Of a DNA stretch of 64,000 nucleotides, positions 18,442-26,397 are shown in pieces (the first letter of the stretch is position 1; every line of letters begins with the position of its first letter). Position numbers and translations under genes: made by a program. The notes under the pieces were generated by a model, which was not told where the DNA came from, ran no database searches, and saw only the letters and a list, made by a program, of their open reading frames with translations. This DNA is from Prevotellaceae bacterium HUN156. GTDB lineage: Bacteria > Bacteroidota > Bacteroidia > Bacteroidales > Bacteroidaceae. Location: assembly GCA_900119285.1 (NCBI GenBank), contig FPIT01000003.1, forward strand, positions 62,001-126,000. Direction: 5' to 3'.

Positions 18442-20079
18442 ATGAAGTACATTCTCTGGATAGGACGCAACATGGCGGGCATTAGGTGGAACACCTTAGT
18501 CCGTATCGTGGTAGGCATTACGCAAGTGATGCTTGGTCTGCTTATGATATGGTTCAGTAAGCAATTCATCGATGTCACTATCCGCACAGGCAGCGATCAA
18601 GATGTTTTAGAGATGGTGTGTCTCTTGGTAACACTGGTAGTAACAGGTATTCTGTTGCGCCAACTTTATTATTATATGGCTACCAAAGCTAACACCCACC
18701 AGTCTAATAGTATCCGCCTAAGAGTTTTCAGCAGCCTGTTCCGCCGCCAGATGTATGAAGATCAGCTTCATTCAGGCGATGTCACCCTTCGACTCTCCAA
18801 AGATATTGATACCGTAGCAGAAGTAACAACTTCGCTATTACCACAATTCATCGTTACTGGTGTTCAACTCGTAGGTGCTTTCCTTTTGATGTATTCCATG
18901 GACAGCCGCTTGGCATTAGTCTTACTGATGATTACGCCGTTTGTGGTGGGAGGTGGCAAACTCTTTGCTCATCGTCTGCGCAACATGACGCTGGATATCC
19001 GCCAACAGGAGAGTACTATCCAGATGCAGGTACAAGAAGGAATGGAGCATAACGCCGTACTTCGCTCCTTAGGTAGTGAGCAATGGGTTACAGGTCGACT
19101 CAGCGATATGCAAGACCAGTTGATGGGAAGAGTGCTGCGCCGCACCCGTTTCACCGTTGTTACGCGCCTACTGTTGGCATTCACCTTCAGTCTTGGTTAC
19201 CTATTGGCATTCATCTGGGGCGGTCTACAATTACGTGCAGGCGTTATCACCTTTGGTGTCATGACTTCTTTCCTCCAGTTGGTAGGACAGATTCAGCACC
19301 CTATTCTCAATCTTCTCAACATGATGCCGCAGTTCTTCTATGCCACTGCCAGCATCGACCGTTTGGAGGAATTGAGCAGTAATGCCACCACATCGACACC
19401 AGCAACAGAGACAATTGTCCCATCAGCATCAATGGGTGTCTCTGTTCGTAACATCACTTTCAGCTATGCCTCTGGCGATCGTACTGTTCTTCAAGATTTC
19501 TCTCATGACTTCAAGCCTGGCACCAAGACTGCCATTATGGGTGAGACAGGTATCGGTAAGACTACGCTATTCCGCATGATGCTGGCATTCATTAAGCCAA
19601 ATGCCGGTGAAATCGCTGTTTTTGGAGACAATCAACAAGAAACTATAGTAGACGAACATACCCGTCAGCACTTTGTTTTTGTACCTCAGGGCAACACGCT
19701 GATGAGTGGTAGTGTCCGTTATAATCTGCAGTTAGCCAAACCAGAAGCTACTGACGAAGAGTTGAATGAAGTGCTACATGTGGCGATGGCAGACTTCGTA
19801 TACGATTTACCCAATGGTATTGACACGCTTTTAGGAGAGCGAGGCATCGGACTCAGCGAAGGTCAGGCTCAGCGCATAGCTATTGCCCGCGGACTATTGC
19901 GCCCTGGAGCCATCCTGTTGCTCGATGAAATCAGTTCTTCACTTGACGAACAGACTGAGCAGGAACTCTTCAAGCGCCTCTTTGCTTTCTGCAAGGATAA
20001 GACGATGATTTTCATCACCCACAGACCAGCTGTAAGCCAACTCTGCGATGATGTGCTACGAATCACGAACCAGAATTAA
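18442..20079 (+). CDS. Exporter-type ABC transporter (fused TMD-NBD)
   Basis: The 545-residue half-transporter has an N-terminal six-span domain (~residues 15-300) and a C-terminal ATPase. The ATPase carries Walker A GETGIGKTTL (~367-376), signature LSEGQAQRIAIARGLL (~473), Walker B AILLLDEISSSLDE and switch His in FITHRPA. No N-terminal C39 peptidase domain is present, so leader cleavage, if any, would fall to another protein such as the S26B-like one. It probably exports a lipid or peptide product of this operon as a homodimer. Last gene of the kinase-peptidase-PqqD-ABC group. Confidence 0.9.
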   Translation: MKYILWIGRNMAGIRWNTLVRIVVGITQVMLGLLMIWFSKQFIDVTIRTGSDQDVLEMVCLLVTLVVTGILLRQLYYYMATKANTHQSNSIRLRVFSSLFRRQMYEDQLHSGDVTLRLSKDIDTVAEVTTSLLPQFIVTGVQLVGAFLLMYSMDSRLALVLLMITPFVVGGGKLFAHRLRNMTLDIRQQESTIQMQVQEGMEHNAVLRSLGSEQWVTGRLSDMQDQLMGRVLRRTRFTVVTRLLLAFTFSLGYLLAFIWGGLQLRAGVITFGVMTSFLQLVGQIQHPILNLLNMMPQFFYATASIDRLEELSSNATTSTPATETIVPSASMGVSVRNITFSYASGDRTVLQDFSHDFKPGTKTAIMGETGIGKTTLFRMMLAFIKPNAGEIAVFGDNQQETIVDEHTRQHFVFVPQGNTLMSGSVRYNLQLAKPEATDEELNEVLHVAMADFVYDLPNGIDTLLGERGIGLSEGQAQRIAIARGLLRPGAILLLDEISSSLDEQTEQELFKRLFAFCKDKTMIFITHRPAVSQLCDDVLRITNQN

Positions 20080-20095
20080 TCAATAATATAAAATA

Positions 20096-22045
20096 ATGAG
20101 AACAACACTACTACTGCTGTTGAGTGTACTGACACTGACCATACAAGGAAAAGAAACGGTCGTCAAGTCACCTGACGGCCAGTTAGCCGTAACGGTTAAC
20201 GATGAGATGGGACAGGTGAGCTATTCGGTAACCTATCAGGGCAAAACCTTCCTGAAGCCATCGGCATTGGGACTGAAGACCGATATAGGCGACTTTACAC
20301 GTGGTCTGACACTGAAAGATGTGAAGCAGAGCAAGATAGACAAGAGCTATCAGATGTTGCGCACCAAAGCATCTTCTGCACACTATGTGGCTCAACAGGC
20401 TGACTTTACCTATCTTAATAGTCAGGGCCTGCCTATCACCATTACTTTCTGCGTATCTAACAATGACATCGCTTTCCGCTACAGTCTGCAACCTAAGGGT
20501 GAAAGCCGACTGAGCACCGTGATATATAATGAGACCACCAGTTTCAACTTCCCCGAGGCTACCACTACCTTCCTCACACCACAGAGCCTGCCAATGGTAG
20601 GCTGGCAGCGTACAAAGCCTTCTTATGAGGAAGACTATAAGGCTGATATGCCCATGACACAGCGCTCTGCCTTTGGCGAGGGTTTCACTTTCCCTTGTCT
20701 GTTTAAGGTGCCCACTGGTTGGGTACTCGTCAGCGAAACGGGTGTAGGCTCCAACTACTGCGGTTCTCACCTCAGCGACTATGAGGCCAGCCACGGCTAC
20801 ACTATCGCTTTCCCCAATATCGGAGAAATGAACGGACTGGGTAGTCACTGGGCAGGAATCCCTTTGCCTGGCAGCACTCCTTGGCGCACCATTACATTAG
20901 GCACTACGCTGAAGCCTATCGTTGAAACCACTATTCCCTATGATGTAGTAGAACCACTCTATGAACCCACTAAGGACTATCAGCCTGGTCGCTATACATG
21001 GAGCTGGCTGTTGTGGGGCGACGAGAGCGTGAACTACGACGATCAGGTAAAGATGATAGACCTCTCTGCTGCCATGGGTTATGAATATGTGTTGGTAGAC
21101 AACTGGTGGGACAAGCAGATTGGTCGCGACCGCATTGTAGAACTCAATCGCTATGCCAACAGCAAGGGCGTTAAATTGCTGTTGTGGTATAACAGTAATG
21201 GTTATGCCAACGATGCTCCACAGACACCTAAGCACTGCATGAACACATCTTTGGCTCGCAATCGCGAGATGGCTTGGCTGCAGAAGCTTGGCATTGCAGG
21301 CATCAAGGTTGACTTCCTGGGTAGCGACAAGCAAGAGAATCTGAAGCTCTATGAAGACATACTTGCCGATGCCAACCGCTATGGTTTGCAGGTAGTATTC
21401 CATGGTTGCACCATTCCTCGTGGTTGGGAGCGCATGTATCCTAACTATGTTGCATCAGAAGCCTGTCTGGCATCAGAGAATGTCAACTTCAGCGAATACC
21501 ATGCTAAGCAGGAAGGCTTCGAGCTTACCATGCATCCTTTTGCCCGCAATGCTGTAGGCTCATTTGACTGGGGTGGCATCATTATGAATCGCCACATCTC
21601 TCGCGACAACAAGAGCCGCCATCGTCGCTATACTACTGATATCTTCGAGATGGCGTCAGGCATTGTTTTGCAGACCAGTGTCAACTGTGTAGCCATCTAT
21701 CCTAACAACCTACAAGATGTGCCTCAGTTTGAGCTCGACTTCCTCAAACAACTTCCTACCACATGGGACGAGACTCGATTTATCGATGGCTATCCCACTA
21801 AATATGCTGTCTTGGCTCGTCGCACAGGTCAGGACTGGTATGTTGCAGGTCTCAACGGAGAACAGAAAATTAAGACGCTGCAACTCTCACTGCCTATGTT
21901 TGCTGGTCAGACTGTGAAATGCTACATCGACCAGCCTGACAAGCTAGGAACCACTACGCCAGTGGTTAAGACACTAAAGGTAGGAAAGAACGGAATCGCG
22001 AAAGTCACCCTGCAACCATTGGGTGGCATCATTCTTACTCGCTAA
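20096..22045 (+). CDS. Glycoside hydrolase family 97, retaining type
   Basis: Secreted enzyme of 649 residues with signal peptide (MRTTLLLLLSVLTLTIQG) and GH97 beta-sandwich start (VKSPDGQLAVTVNDE). In the barrel, GIKVDFLGSDKQ places an Asp (~D406) at the nucleophile position and ASEACL places a Glu (~E455). This is the arrangement of retaining GH97 alpha-galactosidase-type members, unlike the inverting SusB type, which lacks this Asp. The substrate is inferred. It starts 16 bp after the ABC gene but is probably functionally separate. Its end overlaps rnhB (convergent) by 11 bp. Confidence 0.9.
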   Translation: MRTTLLLLLSVLTLTIQGKETVVKSPDGQLAVTVNDEMGQVSYSVTYQGKTFLKPSALGLKTDIGDFTRGLTLKDVKQSKIDKSYQMLRTKASSAHYVAQQADFTYLNSQGLPITITFCVSNNDIAFRYSLQPKGESRLSTVIYNETTSFNFPEATTTFLTPQSLPMVGWQRTKPSYEEDYKADMPMTQRSAFGEGFTFPCLFKVPTGWVLVSETGVGSNYCGSHLSDYEASHGYTIAFPNIGEMNGLGSHWAGIPLPGSTPWRTITLGTTLKPIVETTIPYDVVEPLYEPTKDYQPGRYTWSWLLWGDESVNYDDQVKMIDLSAAMGYEYVLVDNWWDKQIGRDRIVELNRYANSKGVKLLLWYNSNGYANDAPQTPKHCMNTSLARNREMAWLQKLGIAGIKVDFLGSDKQENLKLYEDILADANRYGLQVVFHGCTIPRGWERMYPNYVASEACLASENVNFSEYHAKQEGFELTMHPFARNAVGSFDWGGIIMNRHISRDNKSRHRRYTTDIFEMASGIVLQTSVNCVAIYPNNLQDVPQFELDFLKQLPTTWDETRFIDGYPTKYAVLARRTGQDWYVAGLNGEQKIKTLQLSLPMFAGQTVKCYIDQPDKLGTTTPVVKTLKVGKNGIAKVTLQPLGGIILTR

Positions 22046-22667
22046 AATCTAATGACAGCTGGCCATCGCCCAGCATATTAAACGACTTACGGTGGTATGG
22101 CGTAATGCCATACTGCCGTATTGCTTCTCTATGCTTCTTGGTAGGATATCCCTTGTTTGACAACCAGTCATACTGCGGATACACCTCTGCCAGCTTATCC
22201 ATATAGTCATCACGATACGTCTTAGCCAGTATCGATGCTGCCGCAATGCTCAGATACTTGCCGTCGCCCTTCACGATAGTAGTATGAGGAATGGCAACGG
22301 GAGCCCCGTTGACCACAGGACGATAGGGCTTAAAGCGGTTGCCATCAACGATGATAGCCTCTGGGCGAACCTTCAGTTGGTCCAGTGCACGATGCATCGC
22401 CAAGATAGAGGCATTAAGAATATTGATGTGGTCTATCTCCTCAGGCGTGACAATACCCACAGCCCACGCCACCGCATCGCGCTCTATTATCTCGCGCAAC
22501 ATCTTTCTTCGACGATCCGTCAACTGCTTCGAGTCGTTCAACTCCTCATTCTCATAACCCTCTGGAAAGATGACCGCAGCAGCATACACACTGCCTGCCA
22601 GACAGCCTCTGCCAGCCTCATCACAGCCAGCCTCCACCTTACCCGTATAATAATGACTTGCTAACAT
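22035..22667 (-). CDS. rnhB: Ribonuclease HII
   Basis: Cleaves RNA in RNA-DNA hybrids and at single ribonucleotides. From ATG 22667 the product is 210 residues with EAGCDEAGRGCLAG (catalytic Asp16-Glu17), NDSKQLTDRRR, AIIVDGN and the C-terminal GYPTKKHREAI motif. The frame is open for ten more codons upstream (to 22697), but these would cross the -7 element at 22676-22683, so the shorter start was taken. That leaves only 8 bp between the -7 element and ATG, so the mRNA may be leaderless. Confidence 0.95.
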   Translation of the reverse strand: MLASHYYTGKVEAGCDEAGRGCLAGSVYAAAVIFPEGYENEELNDSKQLTDRRRKMLREIIERDAVAWAVGIVTPEEIDHINILNASILAMHRALDQLKVRPEAIIVDGNRFKPYRPVVNGAPVAIPHTTIVKGDGKYLSIAAASILAKTYRDDYMDKLAEVYPQYDWLSNKGYPTKKHREAIRQYGITPYHRKSFNMLGDGQLSLDFSE

Positions 22668-22675
22668 AATGAGCG

Positions 22676-22683
22676 CAAAGATA
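22676..22683 (-). promoter_or_regulatory. -7 element of rnhB
   Basis: TATCTTTG on the minus strand, 8 bp before the rnhB ATG. A transcript starting 5-8 bp downstream would begin at or next to the start codon. Confidence 0.65.
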
Positions 22684-22790
22684 CAAAATAAATACAAGAG
22701 CGCAAAATCTACGAAAAAAGATTATTTCAAAAAACATGTAACCTTTTAACATGACTGCCTTCAAATGCCGATGTACAAAGGGATTGAGCC

Positions 22791-22818
22791 ATGTTAATAG
22801 TTTGCCAACTATTAACAT
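22791..22818 (+). repeat. Perfect palindrome, copy 1
   Basis: Stem ATGTTAATAGTT / AACTATTAACAT (12 bp) around the loop TGCC. The same element recurs at 22916-22943 as its exact reverse complement (loop GGCA). Confidence 0.95.
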
Positions 22819-22915
22819 ACTTATAACCTACATGCGAAATTGTTGATTCGAAAAAGACGAAAAATCCGTTCAATCTGTCAAATCCGTATTCGAAATCATC
22901 AAATATAGTAGATGT

Positions 22916-22943
22916 ATGTTAATAGTTGGCAAACTATTAACAT
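22916..22943 (-). repeat. Perfect palindrome, copy 2 (inverted relative to copy 1)
   Basis: Stem ATGTTAATAGTT / AACTATTAACAT around the loop GGCA. A further half-copy (ATGTTAATAG, then GTTAATAGTT) lies at 22982-23000. The 97 bp between copies 1 and 2 hold no ORF. Confidence 0.95.
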
Positions 22944-23083
22944 GCCTGAAACGCCCTGTGTATCGTGGTTTGAAGGGTGTTATGTTAATAGGTTAATAGT
23001 TTTTGCGAATTTCTTTATTAGAATACGGAATTCCTTTATGACTATTTCAGAAATACAGCTAAGCCAGCTCTGGGTACAGCTAA

Positions 23084-23315
23084 CTCAGCGCTGAGATAGT
23101 TGTATTTGCACTCCAATAGTGCCACTTTAGGAGGTCAATAGTTACTGTATTGGACATCAATAGTTATTGTATTGCGATGCTAAAGTGCCACTTTTACGCC
23201 CCCTCGATTCTGAATGCAGCCTACATCCGAATAGTTTGCAGGCTGAATTCGATGAGAATTATGCGTAAATTCGAAGGGTTTGACGGCACTTTTCTCATCG
23301 AATAATGCCGTCAAA
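23084..23315. repeat. Palindrome-rich mosaic
   Basis: Contains the perfect palindrome CTCAGCGCTGAG (23084-23095). Two direct copies of CAATAGTTAYTGTATTG follow (23136-23152, 23158-23174), each able to fold. There are two interlocking inverted repeats: ATTCGATGAGAA / TTCTCATCGAAT (23247-23258 / 23292-23303) and TTTGACGGCA / TGCCGTCAAA (23279-23288 / 23306-23315). The interlock means the two cannot form at once as simple hairpins. Confidence 0.85.
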
Positions 23316-23346
23316 CTATTGGCGCCTATTTTTTCTTTACTGAAAG

Positions 23347-23378
23347 TTTGGAACTTTAGATATTTCTTTTTAATTTTG
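23347..23378 (+). promoter_or_regulatory. Promoter of the leader/small ORF/LRR unit
   Basis: TTTG (23347-23350), 20-bp spacer, TAATTTTG (23371-23378): a full match to the Bacteroidota consensus. Transcription would start near 23384, giving a leader of about 350 nt before the ATG at 23734. Confidence 0.8.
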
Positions 23379-23383
23379 CATCA

Positions 23384-23733
23384 TCGCTTGTTAGCCTCTA
23401 TGGGTGAGGCGGGCGGTCTTATTTTATGAGAAAGACGTTTTCGAACGTCTGTCGTTGTGCTTCACGAATCTCGCAAATCCGTAGAACCACAACAGACAGA
23501 TGACAACGAAGCGTCCACTTGGTGCGTATCTATATACCAATCAATATAGTTCGTACTGGCGTGGGCTAACTGCGTTGTCTATCCTGTGTGGTTTGGGCAA
23601 TGCGAGAGCCTGTGATGCCAGGATGGGCAAGAAACAGACACCTACGCCTTTTTTGTATCATAAGCTAACCTAAAACATAATTACTGATTGCTAAGTTTGT
23701 GGTGTCTGTAGGCAAAAATTAAATACACAGATT
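23384..23733 (+). ncRNA. Long structured 5' leader, possible cis-regulatory RNA
   Basis: The leader holds many complementary segments: GCCTC/GAGGC near 23394-23410; AGACGTT-TTCG-AACGTCT near 23433-23450; ATCCTG/CAGGAT (23581-23586/23619-23624) with inner GGCA/TGCC; and ACAGACACC/GGTGTCTGT (23634-23642/23701-23709). ACAACG near 23504 can pair either with CGTTGT near 23453 or with CGTTGTC near 23573, so two folds compete. A T-run follows GCC at ~23648. It was not recognised as tmRNA, RNase P RNA or SRP RNA. A known Rfam family is possible. Confidence 0.45.
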
Positions 23734-24042
23734 ATGTTTGCCAATTTTACTGAAAATCAAAAGCAATTGTTTTGGGAAGTAATAGAAAGCCTTCCAATTA
23801 ATTTTGATGATTCAAAAGAGGAAGATGTTGCATATTTGGGGATGAGGATAGAAAGTGGGAAATCACTAAACAGTCAGAATTATAAAGCTCTTCATAATTC
23901 AACGTTATTGCTTAGACTATTAAAGGAGATTAATAACTGGAAATGTAAACCTGATGATTTAGAGAATAATGAAGAGTTTAATAAAAAGAAAGATGAGTTA
24001 GTTAATCTTTTACAGGCCGCTCTAACAAGAAAAAATAGATAA
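23734..24042 (+). CDS. Unrecognised 102-residue protein
   Basis: Small, charged, probably helical cytoplasmic protein (FTENQKQLFWEVIESLPINF ... NEEFNKKKDELVNLLQAALTRKN) with no signal peptide or membrane span. No family is recognised. It follows a promoter and long leader and ends 18 bp before the LRR gene, so the two are probably cotranscribed. Its codon use is AT-rich, like the LRR gene and unlike the flanking housekeeping genes, which suggests acquired DNA. Confidence 0.6.
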   Translation: MFANFTENQKQLFWEVIESLPINFDDSKEEDVAYLGMRIESGKSLNSQNYKALHNSTLLLRLLKEINNWKCKPDDLENNEEFNKKKDELVNLLQAALTRKNR

Positions 24043-24060
24043 TCTTAAATAATTATTATT

Positions 24061-26187
24061 ATGAAACAGAAGTATTTACTAGCACAACTAAGTGTGCTCT
24101 TTTGCATGATTTGTACAAATGTATTAGCTTACGACATTGAAGTAGCTAATGATGATGGCGTTATGATTTACTACAACTATATTAACAACGGGTTGGAATT
24201 AGAAGTTACAAATAATGGCGAACAAAATGGGTATAGTGATGAAGTTATTATTCCCGAAAAAGTAACACTCAATGGGCAAACGCTAAGTGTAACAAGAATT
24301 GGAGAAGGTGCCTTCTGGAGGTGTCCTATTAACTTTGTCACTATTCCGAAAAGTGTAACAAGTATTGGTAGTGGTGCGTTCTCTTATTGTACGAATCTGA
24401 CCTATATTATAATACCTAATAATGTAACGAGCATTGAGAGTAGAGCATTTAGGGGCTGCTCTAGATTAAATTCCATCTCGATCCCCAATAGCGTAATGCG
24501 TATTGGTAGTGAGGCTTTTGACGGAACTGCATGGTATGCAAATCAACCAGATGGGCTGGTGTATGCAGGAAAGAATGTCTATAAATATAAAGGTACAATG
24601 CCAGAAGATACATCTATTATCATTAACGAAGGTACTTATAGTATAACTGGATATGCATTCGAAAATTGCGATGGCTTATCATCTATCACAATTCCTAATA
24701 GTGTAACAAGCATTGGAGTATATGCATTCGATGGTTGTGAACATTTGTCATCAATCAGTATTCCAAACGGAATAACTAGTATCGGAAGTAGTATGTTCCG
24801 ATTTTGTAGAAGTCTATCATCAATCATCATTCCTAATGGTGTAACAAGTATTGGATCTGAAACGTTCTATGGCTGTTCTAGTCTATCATCAATTAATATT
24901 CCCAATAGCGTAACAAGTATTGGATTTGAGGCGTTTGCCGGAACTGCATGGTATGCAAATCAACCAGATGGGCTGGTGTATGCAGGAAAGAATGTCTATG
25001 ATTATAAAGGTATAATGCCAGAGAATACATCCCTTTTAATTAAGGAAGGCACTTTGAGTATTGCAGGAGGAGCATTTTCAGAGCGTTCTTGCTTATCCTC
25101 AATTACTATTCCCAATAGTGTAACAAGCATCGGAGTACGTGCGTTTTATAACTGTTCTAGTCTATCATCAATTAATATTCCCAATAGCGTAAAGGACAGT
25201 ATATCTTCTGCTACATTTTCAGGGTGTTCTAAGCTAAAATCAGTGATTTTGGGTAATGGCATAACAACTATCGGAGTTGCGGCTTTCTCTTGTTGCACTA
25301 GTTTAACCTCCATCACAATTCCCAATAATGTAACAAGAATTGGTACGGCGGCGTTTTATAACTGTTCTGCCTTAACCTCAATTACCATTCCGAATAGTGT
25401 AACAAGTATTGGATCTGAAACGTTCTATGGCTGTTCTAGTCTATCATCAATTAATATTCCCAATAGCGTAACAAGTATTGGAACTTGGGCGTTCTCTGAC
25501 TGTTCTAGTCTATCATCAATTACTATCGGCAATAGTGTGACGAGTATTGAACGTGGGACATTTGAATATTGTTCTAGTTTAACCTCCATCACCATTCCCA
25601 ATAGCGTAACAAGTATTGGAGATATAGCATTCAATGGTTGTCCTTTAGTTAAAGTAGAATTAAATAGTAAGACTCTCGTATCAAAAGATTATAGTGTTGA
25701 TTATAATATGAAAGATATTTTTAATGCACAAGTGGAAGAATATATATTGGGAGAGGAGGTAACTTCTATCGGTTCTAACATTTTCAATGGCTGTTTAAAT
25801 ATAAAGACAATAGATATTAGTAGTGCTGTATCAAAAATTGGAAAAAGAGCTTTCTATGGCTTAGTCAATTTGACGGATGTGACATGTAGGGCTAATATGG
25901 TTCCTACAACCGATAAAACGGCTTTTGACCTTTCTAATATAGAGAATGCGGAGTTGCATGTTCCAAAAGCAAGTCTAACGGCTTATCAAGAAACAACTCC
26001 TTGGAGTAACTTTGGTATCATCAATAGTCAAATTCCTGCAGAAGTTATAGTACCATTCGCAACATCGAAATCTTCGACAATAGTAAGTCGTTATGATCTA
26101 AATGGGCATCAGATAAGTCAATCTCGACATGGTCTCAATATCATTCATATGAAAGATGGTACAACCCGTAAGGTCGTCGTGAAATAA
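24061..26187 (+). CDS. BspA-like leucine-rich-repeat surface protein
   Basis: Secreted protein of 708 residues with signal peptide (MKQKYLLAQLSVLFCMICTNVLA). It then has many ~23-residue LRR_5 (BspA/TpLRR) repeats of the pattern SITIPNSVTSIGxxAFxGCSSL. Two larger near-identical blocks containing GTAWYANQPDGLVYAGKNVY (from ~24526 and ~24943) show internal duplication. The C-terminus (RYDLNGHQISQSRHGLNI ... DGTTRKVVVK) resembles the conserved tail of many secreted Prevotella proteins. BspA-like proteins bind host or bacterial surfaces; the ligand here is unknown. Repeat number may vary between strains. Confidence 0.9.
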   Translation: MKQKYLLAQLSVLFCMICTNVLAYDIEVANDDGVMIYYNYINNGLELEVTNNGEQNGYSDEVIIPEKVTLNGQTLSVTRIGEGAFWRCPINFVTIPKSVTSIGSGAFSYCTNLTYIIIPNNVTSIESRAFRGCSRLNSISIPNSVMRIGSEAFDGTAWYANQPDGLVYAGKNVYKYKGTMPEDTSIIINEGTYSITGYAFENCDGLSSITIPNSVTSIGVYAFDGCEHLSSISIPNGITSIGSSMFRFCRSLSSIIIPNGVTSIGSETFYGCSSLSSINIPNSVTSIGFEAFAGTAWYANQPDGLVYAGKNVYDYKGIMPENTSLLIKEGTLSIAGGAFSERSCLSSITIPNSVTSIGVRAFYNCSSLSSINIPNSVKDSISSATFSGCSKLKSVILGNGITTIGVAAFSCCTSLTSITIPNNVTRIGTAAFYNCSALTSITIPNSVTSIGSETFYGCSSLSSINIPNSVTSIGTWAFSDCSSLSSITIGNSVTSIERGTFEYCSSLTSITIPNSVTSIGDIAFNGCPLVKVELNSKTLVSKDYSVDYNMKDIFNAQVEEYILGEEVTSIGSNIFNGCLNIKTIDISSAVSKIGKRAFYGLVNLTDVTCRANMVPTTDKTAFDLSNIENAELHVPKASLTAYQETTPWSNFGIINSQIPAEVIVPFATSKSSTIVSRYDLNGHQISQSRHGLNIIHMKDGTTRKVVVK

Positions 26188-26210
26188 AAGATAGTTTTTT
26201 TATAATGTGT

Positions 26211-26246
26211 AGCGCAGCAAAAGAACAATTGCTGCGCTATTTTCTT
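26211..26246 (+). terminator. Terminator after the LRR gene
   Basis: Perfect 10-bp stem AGCGCAGCAA / TTGCTGCGCT with an 8-nt loop, followed by ATTTTCTT. It lies 23 bp after the LRR stop codon. Confidence 0.8.
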
Positions 26247-26262
26247 GTATTCTGGTTAAAAT

Positions 26263-26292
26263 TTTGTGGATTCGAAAAAATAATTATCTTTG
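26263..26292 (+). promoter_or_regulatory. Promoter in duplicate copy A
   Basis: TTTG (26263-26266), 18-bp spacer, TATCTTTG (26285-26292). The spacer is 1 bp shorter than in the intact copy before GH8. It would drive only the truncated ORF. Confidence 0.65.
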
Positions 26293-26397
26293 TGCCCGAT
26301 TATCAAGTACGATACTTGGTAAGCAAAATATAATATTACATTAACGCTAATTCTATTATTCTAAAATAAAATATTTGCAAACGTAAGTCTTTACCAT

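Larger units (their letters stand above)
22684..23733. other. 1.05-kb intergenic island without a gene: palindromes, promoter and structured leader
   Basis: No credible ORF is seen here; the longest, of 60 codons at 22912, has no family features. The stretch holds paired 12-bp-stem palindromes (22791-22943), a palindrome-rich mosaic (23084-23315), a good promoter (23347-23378) and a ~350-nt transcribed leader with many potential stems. AT-rich throughout compared with neighbouring genes. Confidence 0.8.

Noticed and set aside
22912..23094. 60-codon ORF in the palindrome region
   Set aside because: It begins inside a palindrome, has no domain or promoter, and its composition matches non-coding DNA.
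23384..23733. tmRNA, RNase P RNA or SRP RNA
   Set aside because: None of the conserved landmarks of these RNAs (tmRNA ends and tag ORF, RNase P GAGGAAAGTCC-type core, SRP GGAAG-type loop) is found.
24300..25640. Regular repeats resembling a CRISPR array
   Set aside because: They are coding LRR repeats of about 69 bp in one frame without unique spacers, and no cas genes are nearby.
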